Shown: positions 1 to 5,545 of the stretch, piece after piece
Layout: each line of letters starts with the position of its first letter
How positions within the stretch are numbered: position 1 is the first letter of the stretch
Assembly (NCBI GenBank): GCA_038237515.1
Contig: JBBRYP010000064.1
Location: 1-26,682 of the forward strand
DNA length: 26,682 nucleotides
From: JBBQDZ01 sp038237515
GTDB taxonomy: Bacteria > Actinomycetota > Thermoleophilia > Gaiellales > Gaiellaceae
Reading direction: 5' to 3'
The notes under the pieces: model-generated
Database searches by the model: none
The model's input: only the letters and a program-made list of their open reading frames with translations
Told to the model about the DNA's origin: nothing
Translations under genes and position numbers: made by a program

Positions 1-69
1 CAGACCGCGCTCATCGAGCTGACCCGCCAGCAGCTGGAACTTCGACCCGATCGCCTCCTCGTCGACCAC
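1..69 (-). CDS. ISAzo13-like transposase, N-terminal fragment (runs off the left edge)
   Basis: Reading the minus strand from a GTG at 69 gives 23 codons that stay open to the edge. They begin MVDEEAIGSKFQLLAG and end with LDERGL. This matches what I remember of the N-terminus of ISAzo13-family transposases, where a short acidic-start helix is followed by a conserved LDER motif. Upstream in the same frame there is a stop (TGA, about 90), so the start must lie between there and 69; the GTG is the best candidate, though no clear ribosome-binding site precedes it. If right, the end of the insertion sequence lies between about 70 and 144, directly beside the stop of the next gene. Only a fragment is visible, so whether the element is intact cannot be told. 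Confidence 0.5.
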   Translation of the reverse strand, partial: MVDEEAIGSKFQLLAGQLDERGL

Positions 70-144
70 CAGCCCATATTCGCCGCGCCACCCAAGGACC
101 CTTCACAGACACCTCGATTATTTATGCGCGGCCCCTTAGTCCAC

Positions 145-696
145 CTAGCCCCGCCCTAGAAGTCCTGTCCGCTCCCAAGTGGTCGCGTCGCAGGGAGTGG
201 GATAGCAACCCTTCAACGCGCGAGTCTCGGCACGCCACTGGATCGCGCCCGGCGCCGGCTTCCAACGCCCGGTGAACATGCTCAGCGGCACCGTGTAGGC
301 GACGCTCTTCCTGCCGGAGATGACGATGGTGGCCGGTCCGGCGCAGCCTCCCCCCGCCCGGTACGGCTTGGACGACGAGACGTCCGTGTAGCACGGCGGC
401 GCGGCGCCCGACGAGAGCCGGCAGATACCCCACTTCAGCCCTGCTGGATGGAGGCTCCGGGCCGCGACGCATGGAGCCGTGTACTTCGTGAATGAGTTGT
501 AGGTCGTCACCGTCCAGGTGATCTTCCCCGCCGCGACGACCGCCGTGATCGACGCGATGTCCGCACGCCCAGGAGTGCTGTCTCCCTTGGGGTCGTCAAT
601 TCTGGTCGAGTGCGAAGCGCGCACTTTCGCACCGGCGTCGAGCGCACCCGCACCGATGACGACGAGCAGTCCGGCGATGATGAGTGACCTCTTCAT
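145..696 (-). CDS. Small secreted protein, unknown function
   Basis: Encodes 183 residues. An N-terminal signal peptide is clear (MKRSLIIAGLLVVIGAGAL, with a likely cleavage in the Ala/Gly-rich stretch near residues 20-26). The mature part begins with a DDPKGDSTPGRADI motif, resembling the start of small extracellular beta-sandwich proteins common in Thermoleophilia, and has seven or so cysteines in its middle and C-terminal parts that could form disulfides. I chose ATG 696 because a GGGAGGTGGG ribosome-binding site lies directly upstream and the signal peptide begins there; an upstream TTG at 750 would translate the tandem repeat into a repetitive leader. The function is not recognised. Its stop lies next to the presumed end of an insertion sequence. 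Confidence 0.75.
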   Translation of the reverse strand: MKRSLIIAGLLVVIGAGALDAGAKVRASHSTRIDDPKGDSTPGRADIASITAVVAAGKITWTVTTYNSFTKYTAPCVAARSLHPAGLKWGICRLSSGAAPPCYTDVSSSKPYRAGGGCAGPATIVISGRKSVAYTVPLSMFTGRWKPAPGAIQWRAETRALKGCYPTPCDATTWERTGLLGRG

Positions 697-744
697 ATCC
701 CACCTCCCGCGCGGGATCGTATCCCACCTCCCGCGCGGGATCGG
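697..744 (-). repeat. 24-bp tandem duplication carrying the ribosome-binding site and a 12-bp palindrome
   Basis: Two adjacent 24-bp units, 697-720 and 721-744, differ at one base (the last). Each holds the perfect palindrome TCCCGCGCGGGA and, on the minus strand, the GGAGGTG ribosome-binding site of the secreted protein starting at 696. The gene therefore has two Shine-Dalgarno copies in its leader, only the proximal one correctly spaced from the ATG. Each palindrome could fold into a hairpin that masks the GGAG, so the copy number could influence translation; that is inference. Confidence 0.85.
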
Positions 745-894
745 CGTCAATCGGACGGCGATTCGATGTACGGGCGCCCCGAGGGGTCGGCAGGGTGACA
801 GCGAGACGCGCCGAGACTGCCGGAGACAGCAGGGCGGTAGGGAGCCGGGAAGTCACGATAGGAGCCCACTTCAACGGGTACGCCGAGACCCGAC

Positions 895-955
895 GAGATG
901 GGTGGCGCGACTCAAGATCAGGTGTCCCCGCGTGGGGCGTGAGGGTTCGAATCCA
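895..955 (+). pseudogene. Degenerate tRNA-Leu(CAA)-like relic
   Basis: The segment has a consensus T-loop (GGTTCGAATCC, 944-954), a Leu-type long variable arm (stem CCCC/GGGG at about 925-937 framed by GTG and CGTGAGG) and a CTCAAGA anticodon-loop-like heptamer at 911-917, which would read CAA. It is not functional as written: the anticodon stem pairs at only three of five positions, there is little room for a D arm, and the 3' half of the T stem reads CCACA where CCCTC is needed. The homology ends exactly where an OsmC-like reading frame on the other strand begins. It is best read as a broken or recombined tRNA; chance resemblance is possible. Confidence 0.35.
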
Positions 956-1082
956 CAAGCGTCTGGCAGACCACGCAGTAGCGCTCCGTCAGTCGGACCA
1001 GCGTCGCCAGCTCGTCGTCGCTTGCCGCGTGGCCGAACTCGAAGCGTAGGCGGATTGCACGAAAGCCGACCGGGACAATCAT
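918..1082 (-). pseudogene. OsmC-like protein, C-terminal remnant
   Basis: From an ATG at 1082 the minus strand encodes 54 residues. The central part (FRAIRLRFEFG, then DDELATLVRLTERYCVVCQTL) matches the last third of OsmC/Ohr-type proteins, in which the second redox cysteine sits in an ERYCxVxQTL motif. OsmC proteins are about 140 residues, so the N-terminal two thirds, including the first catalytic cysteine, are missing. The last dozen residues are read through the tRNA-like sequence and replace the normal C-terminal strand. I see no continuation upstream in another frame. A broken gene fragment is the simplest reading. Confidence 0.5.
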
Positions 1083-1295
1083 CCTTCCCCAGGCCCGGCG
1101 TGCCGCGAAAGTCGAGGTCGCCTTCGGGCGGATGGTTCCGCGGAGCTGGCAACGTAGCTCGCCGGACCCCACGGCCTCACCGCCCTCGCCTCGAAGGTGC
1201 TTTCGAAACGGGGGGTCGACCAGCACGCCCCGGCGCTGCCCCCGCCTCCGCCTGGCGCAGGGACCTTTGCCGGCAACGCAGCCGTATCCACGTTG

Positions 1296-2264
1296 ATGGA
1301 TCGTCGCTCCTTTCTGATTGGGGCCGCGGCTGCGCCGCTCGCGCTGCGGGTGCCGGGGCTGCGCGCAGGCGTGCTCGGCGGGACGCCGCTGGCGCTCGTG
1401 ACCGCCGACCTCGAGTCGCAGATCGTGGCGGTCGACTTGCCGAGCGGGCGTGTGCTGCGCCGGCTGTCGACCGAGCCCGGGCCGCGCAGCATCGAGAGTG
1501 TGACCGGGACGACGGCGGTGGTCGCGCACACGGTGCGCGGCGTGCTCAGCCTGCTCGACGGGCCGTCTTTGCGGGTACGTGCGCTCGTGCACGGTTTCGA
1601 GGAGCCGCGGTACACGGCCGCCCATCCGGCCGGCCGCTATGCCTACGTCACCGACTCCGCCCGCGGTGACGTCGCGGTCCTGGATGTCGTTCGCGGCGAG
1701 GTCGTCGAGCGGGTCGCGCTCGGGGGGCCGGCGCGGCACGTGTCGCTGAGCCCGTCCGATGGGCGGCTGTGGATCGCGCTCGGGCCGAAAGCGCAGGAGC
1801 TCGCGGTTGTCGACGTGCGCGCGCCGGCGCGCCCGCGCCTGGTTGCGCGGCTGCGGCCGCCGTTCCTCGCCCACGACGTCGGCTTCGCTCCCGGCGGGCG
1901 GAGCGTCTGGGTTACCTCGGGCGACCGCGGGACGATTGCCGTCTACGACGCACGCCGCCGGCTGATCCGGTTTCGCCTCCGCGCCGATGCGCCTCCGCAG
2001 CACGTCACCTTCATCGGCGAGCACGCGTACGTGGCGAGCGGCGACGACGGCACCGTGCGAGTTCACGGCATCGGGGACGGCCGCCTGCTGCGGACGACGC
2101 GCGTGTCGGCCGGCTCCTACAACATCCAGCAGGGTTGGGGAGTGGTGATGACGCCCTCGCTGGAGCGGGGGACGCTGTGCGTGCTCACCTCGAGGGGCCG
2201 CCTGCAGCACGAGCTCCGCGTCGCACGCTCCTCCCACGACGCGTGCTTCGTCATCGGCCGGTAG
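1296..2264 (+). CDS. Tat-exported YncE/YVTN-type beta-propeller protein
   Basis: Encodes 322 residues. It opens with a twin-arginine signal (MDRRSFLIGAAAAPLAL), so it is predicted to be exported folded by the Tat pathway. The rest is repeated blades of the YVTN/YncE type, for example YAYVTDSARGDVAVLDV, then LWIALG, SVWVTSGDRGTIAVYD and HAYVASGDDGTVRVHGIG, filling the protein with no catalytic motif. Such propellers bind ligands or proteins outside the membrane; the partner here is unknown. ATG 1296 was chosen because the twin-arginine motif follows it directly; the frame is open further upstream but reads as low-complexity proline. No clear ribosome-binding site precedes it. Its last 14 bp overlap the end of the convergent membrane-propeller gene. 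Confidence 0.8.
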   Translation: MDRRSFLIGAAAAPLALRVPGLRAGVLGGTPLALVTADLESQIVAVDLPSGRVLRRLSTEPGPRSIESVTGTTAVVAHTVRGVLSLLDGPSLRVRALVHGFEEPRYTAAHPAGRYAYVTDSARGDVAVLDVVRGEVVERVALGGPARHVSLSPSDGRLWIALGPKAQELAVVDVRAPARPRLVARLRPPFLAHDVGFAPGGRSVWVTSGDRGTIAVYDARRRLIRFRLRADAPPQHVTFIGEHAYVASGDDGTVRVHGIGDGRLLRTTRVSAGSYNIQQGWGVVMTPSLERGTLCVLTSRGRLQHELRVARSSHDACFVIGR

Positions 2265-3411
2265 CGCAGCACCAACCCGCGACCGCCGGAAACGCACCGC
2301 CGAGCTGCTCGGCGATGTTCGAGACGGCCGTGATCCGCCGCCGGCCCGCGATCCGGACGAACACCCACTGATCGGCGGTCGGCCAGCTGAGTAGCAGCCA
2401 GCGCCCGTTCGGCGAGGCGACCACTTGGCGGAGCTCGCCGGTGGTGCGGAAGAGCAGGCGCCCCGAGCCGAGCAGGAAGACGTCGGTCTGGCTCCCGTGC
2501 ACCCTCACGACGGCAACCCGACCGGTGTCGGGCAAGAAGGTCGCGTCGACGTCGCGGCTGCCGTCGGTGGGATCGTCGCGAGTCGCGATCCGGCCTGCGA
2601 GGTCGTACACGCGGAGCACTCGTGGGGCGAGCACGAGCAGGAAGCGGCCGTCGCGCGACCATTCGAGCTTCGTCGGGATCGGCCCCGGCTTCGTTCGGAA
2701 GAGCACGCTGCCGCGCTCGGGCGCGTAGGCGTAGACGCGGCCGCGCGTATCGGCGTACGCGAGCAGGAGCTCGCGGGCAGACCTCGCTGCACGCCAGGCG
2801 GGTGCGACGGGTGCGGCTGCCGGGAGACCGCCCGCGTCGACGTCGCGGGTGCCGTCGCCGGCGACGACGTGCAACCGCGACCCGGTCAGGTATGCGATCC
2901 GCGTGTCCGTCGGGCTGCCGGCCCAGCGCGGAAAGCGCACGCGCGGACGGGCGAGCTTCCAGCGAACGGTTCCGTCCGGCTCGAGCGCGGCCACCTCGTT
3001 GCCGCGGGCGGCGGCAACGAAACGGCCGAACGGCGACCAGGACGCTTCGCCGTAGTCGCCGAGGCGACGCTTCGCCCCGTCCACATCGACGACCCAGGCC
3101 CCTCCGGCCGGCGACGCCACGAGCAGACGCCCCGGTGCCGGCAGGGAGAAGAGCGCCGGTTGGGCCCGCGCGATCCCGATCGCCTTGCGAACCGAGTCGA
3201 GCACCGCCATTCCCGGCGAGCTGAAGGCGGCCGCGACGAGTGCGGCCAGCGCGGTCACGGCGATCGCCGCCCGCACCGGCAGCGGGCGGCGCGGCAACGC
3301 ATCCCGGGCGGCGTAGGCGCTCCGGACGACCAGCCACGTCCGCTGCTGCGCCCGATCCTCGTCCGGCCCGCGAACCTCTTCGAGCGCTTGGCGGAGCCGC
3401 CGGTCGTTCAC
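2251..3411 (-). CDS. Membrane-anchored beta-propeller protein paired with an ECF sigma factor; candidate anti-sigma regulator
   Basis: Encodes 386 residues from a GTG. A short charged cytoplasmic segment (about residues 1-45, RRLRQALEEV then RTWLVVRSAYAAR) precedes one membrane helix (about 46-63), and the remainder is an extracytoplasmic propeller with blade motifs such as ASWSPFGRFVAA, LEWSRDGRFLLVLAP and VVASPNGRWLLLSW. The start GTG overlaps the stop of the sigma factor gene (GTGA, 3408-3411) and has a GGAGGAG ribosome-binding site, so the two are translationally coupled. That context and the inside-membrane-outside layout fit an anti-sigma protein with an external sensor domain. No zinc-binding HxxxCxxC anti-sigma motif is present, so this role is inference. 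Its C-terminus overlaps the convergent Tat-propeller gene by 14 bp. Confidence 0.8.
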   Translation of the reverse strand: MNDRRLRQALEEVRGPDEDRAQQRTWLVVRSAYAARDALPRRPLPVRAAIAVTALAALVAAAFSSPGMAVLDSVRKAIGIARAQPALFSLPAPGRLLVASPAGGAWVVDVDGAKRRLGDYGEASWSPFGRFVAAARGNEVAALEPDGTVRWKLARPRVRFPRWAGSPTDTRIAYLTGSRLHVVAGDGTRDVDAGGLPAAAPVAPAWRAARSARELLLAYADTRGRVYAYAPERGSVLFRTKPGPIPTKLEWSRDGRFLLVLAPRVLRVYDLAGRIATRDDPTDGSRDVDATFLPDTGRVAVVRVHGSQTDVFLLGSGRLLFRTTGELRQVVASPNGRWLLLSWPTADQWVFVRIAGRRRITAVSNIAEQLGGAFPAVAGWCCATGR

Positions 3412-3932
3412 CGCTCCTCCCCCAGGAGGCTGGCGAGCTGATCCAGGCCGCGGCGAAGCCGCGAGTTGACCGTGCCCCGAGGCAGGTCCAGCAGCTTCGC
3501 GATCTCGCCCGGCGTGTACTCGAGCAGGTGGCGGAGCACGATCACCGCCCGCTGCTCGGGCGGCAGCCCTCCGAGCGCGCGCACGAGAGTCGGTAGCTCG
3601 GCCGGCGGCGTCGGATCCGAGCCGGCCGACTCGGCGATCTCCACCTCGGCACGCAGGGAACGGGCTCGCGACCAGTCGATCGCGCGGTTGACGACGATCC
3701 GGTGCAGCCAGGGGCCGAACGGACGTCGCCGGTCGAAGCGGTCGAGAGCCCGAAGGGCGGCGAGAAACGCCTCCTGCGCGATGTCCTCGGCGCCGGCTGC
3801 GTCGTGAACGACGAGATAGGCGGCCCGGTAGGCGCGTGGCCAGTGAGCGCGGTAGAGCGCCTCGACGGCGGGAGCCGACCCCGCCTGAGCCCCGCGCACC
3901 CAGAGACGCTCTTGGCGGACGGAGGCAACCAT
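3408..3932 (-). CDS. ECF-type RNA polymerase sigma factor (sigma-70 family)
   Basis: Encodes 174 residues, a normal length for an ECF sigma factor. Region 2 (about residues 23-92) includes the helix GAEDIAQEAFLAALRALDRF and the -10-recognising PFGPWLHRIVVNRAIDWSR stretch. Region 4 (about 113-170) holds LPPEQRAVIVLRHLLEYT followed by the helix-turn-helix PGEIAKLLDLPRGTVNSRL. It would direct RNA polymerase to a small set of promoters, including perhaps its own. ATG 3932 gives the expected distance to region 2; the frame stays open to 4226 but that extension has no family resemblance. The ribosome-binding site is weak. The stop overlaps the GTG of the membrane propeller, its likely regulator. 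A secreted propeller gene lies 188 nt upstream on the same strand. Confidence 0.92.
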   Translation of the reverse strand: MVASVRQERLWVRGAQAGSAPAVEALYRAHWPRAYRAAYLVVHDAAGAEDIAQEAFLAALRALDRFDRRRPFGPWLHRIVVNRAIDWSRARSLRAEVEIAESAGSDPTPPAELPTLVRALGGLPPEQRAVIVLRHLLEYTPGEIAKLLDLPRGTVNSRLRRGLDQLASLLGEER

Positions 3933-4120
3933 CCCGGAAGCGATATACGAGCAGGTCGGCGCCAGAAGTCCACAACCCGCGATACGAACGAGCGGCCGCG
4001 GAAGGTCCAACGCGTGGGCGGACAATGCCGAAGGCCTCCAGGCGGCTCCCGGCCAGGGGTCACGCTGCGTGATCCGGCCGGCGGCGGGATGCCGGCGGAA
4101 GACGTCGTGGAAGCCGCGGT

Positions 4121-5107
4121 CTACCGTCCAGGAGCCCGTCGGCGGCCTCGAAGAAGTCGAAGCACACCCGAGGCCGCCGCTGCTGCGATCAGCGTCCCGC
4201 CGCTGGCCAAGCCGAGCGTCGGCCACGCCGCGCGGCTCGCCTTCGCGTCCCCCGGCGAACCCTCGGGCGCCGCCGCAGGACTCACGTGGAACGTGCGGGT
4301 GCCGATGACGACCAGCGGCCGCCGCCTCCGACTCACGACCAACGTGCCGCCGGAGCGATCGACGCTGAGACGCAACCGGGACAGGTTGTCGAGGGCGAGC
4401 GTGGGGAGGTCGATGCAGCGCGCGCTGTGGGTGCTGGTATCGAGCGCGTGCACGAACGGCGTCTTACCGGCGCCGTCGTAGAGCGTGTACGCCCAGCGGC
4501 CGTCCGGGCTGCTTACCCGCGTCAGCGGCGAACCGTGCATCTCCGCGCCCCGCTCCGCAGGATCGGCCACAGGCCTTGCCAGCAGCCGGCCTCGAGCGAG
4601 GTCGTACACGCGCACGACGTACCGCGTGGGATCCTGCGGCGACACGTACTGGATCAGATACAGCAGCGATCCGCGCGGCGAGATCGCGTCGAAGCTGAAG
4701 TCGCCGGGCAACCTGATGACGCGGCTCTGGCGGAGGCTCCTGGTGTCGAGGGCCACCAGCTTCGTCCGTGCGCGCGGGAACCCAACGCGCGGCTCGATGA
4801 GCACCAGCGTCCGTCCGTCGGCCGACAGCCCGCTCGCCGACCCGTCGTAGGCGACCGCGGGGATCGTGAGAGTCCCCGGCAGCAGCCGCGAGGCCACGAC
4901 TCGACCACCCGCCGGACGCACGCGCGCCAGGACGGTGGCGTGCTTCGCGGGAAGGGTCACGTAGCGGGCGTCGCCGGACGACGTGATCACGCCGACGCCG
5001 CCGACGTCGACGCCGAGCACCGGCAGCCCGTCGGCCTGCGCATTGCCGGGGACGAACGCCGCAGCCAAGAGCGGTAGGAACACGATCCAGAGAGCGGGTG
5101 ATCTCAT
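4121..5107 (-). CDS. Secreted beta-propeller protein with C-terminal membrane anchor
   Basis: Encodes 328 residues. It has a classical signal peptide (residues 1-25, LWIVFLPLLAAAFVPGNAQA) and then blade-like repeats such as SGLSADGRTLVLIEP, FDAISPRGSLLYLI and SSPDGRWAYTLYD. At the C-terminus a hydrophobic helix (about 297-318) is followed by a strongly basic tail (LRGRRRAPGR), the layout of a cell-surface protein held by a C-terminal anchor. A GGAGGAG ribosome-binding site lies 7 nt before ATG 5107. It sits 188 nt upstream of the sigma factor on the same strand and shares the propeller fold with the sigma-linked protein, so it may belong to the same regulated unit. No enzyme motif is visible; ligand and role are unknown. 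Confidence 0.8.
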   Translation of the reverse strand: MRSPALWIVFLPLLAAAFVPGNAQADGLPVLGVDVGGVGVITSSGDARYVTLPAKHATVLARVRPAGGRVVASRLLPGTLTIPAVAYDGSASGLSADGRTLVLIEPRVGFPRARTKLVALDTRSLRQSRVIRLPGDFSFDAISPRGSLLYLIQYVSPQDPTRYVVRVYDLARGRLLARPVADPAERGAEMHGSPLTRVSSPDGRWAYTLYDGAGKTPFVHALDTSTHSARCIDLPTLALDNLSRLRLSVDRSGGTLVVSRRRRPLVVIGTRTFHVSPAAAPEGSPGDAKASRAAWPTLGLASGGTLIAAAAASGVLRLLRGRRRAPGR

Positions 5108-5200
5108 CTTCGACTCCTCCTGCCCGAATTGCGGTCCCTAGAAGTACGCGCACGTCGGCCAGGGAGGTCCCGCATTCCAGAAGTGAGACAGACCCTCATC

Positions 5201-5225
5201 AGGGCGGCCGCCGAGCGGCCGCCCT
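5201..5225 (-). terminator. Perfect 11-bp hairpin downstream of the small hydrophobic gene
   Basis: AGGGCGGCCGC (5201-5211) and GCGGCCGCCCT (5215-5225) are exact inverted repeats around a 3-nt loop. The hairpin begins 22 nt past the stop of the 53-residue gene and lies in the gap before the secreted propeller gene. It is very GC-rich and has no run of T after it on either strand, so it would be a non-canonical terminator or an mRNA-stabilising 3' stem, as is common in actinobacteria. Confidence 0.55.
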
Positions 5226-5246
5226 GGGCTATCCCGAGTCAGACTG

Positions 5247-5408
5247 TTACCACCAGGCCCGCCGAGACCGGCCGCCGGCCCCGCCGGCGAAGAAGCTGAT
5301 CAGCCAGACGAGTGCGAGCACTATCGCAACGATGAACAGCCAGTGGACGGTGAATCCCACGCCGAACGCGACGATCGCCAGCAACGCAAGCAGTACGAGA
5401 AGTAGCAT
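5247..5408 (-). CDS. 53-residue hydrophobic membrane protein
   Basis: From ATG 5408 the minus strand encodes 53 residues: two hydrophobic helices (about 1-18, and 22-40 after a short VHW turn) and then a Gly/Arg-rich tail ending RRAWW. Short hydrophobic proteins of this type, with a charged or aromatic tail, are widespread in actinobacteria and are usually annotated only as hydrophobic protein. The gene is supported by a very strong ribosome-binding site (AAAGGAGGTGA, 9 nt before the ATG), by the amphipathic layout and by the hairpin just past its stop. It is a single gene between a secreted-protein operon and a propeller gene. Function unknown; an envelope or stress role is only a guess. Confidence 0.75.
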   Translation of the reverse strand: MLLLVLLALLAIVAFGVGFTVHWLFIVAIVLALVWLISFFAGGAGGRSRRAWW

Positions 5409-5545
5409 TTGAGGTTCACCTCCTTTCTGTTCCGCGGGTGAAACGGAGCGAATGATCCGCTGGATACGCGCCCGAGGTGTCGCTTCCGATCACCGGGCCG
5501 CAGCGGTGAAGTGCGCCTCCTGGCGCGGCTCGGCCAGACCGGCCG

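Larger units (their letters stand above)
745..1295. other. Gene-poor stretch holding relics only
   Basis: About 550 bases with no convincing intact gene. Positions 745-890 show nothing recognisable. Positions 895-955 hold a degenerate Leu-type tRNA and 918-1082 an OsmC-like C-terminal fragment, listed separately. From 1083 to 1295, upstream of the Tat-exported propeller gene, I see no clear promoter, repeat or small gene. Several frames are open here, as expected at this GC content, but their translations are arginine-rich and look like noise. Confidence 0.6.

Noticed and set aside
3933..4226. N-terminal extension of the sigma factor
   Set aside because: The open frame reaches 4226 but those residues have no sigma-family pattern; ATG 3932 gives the normal length.
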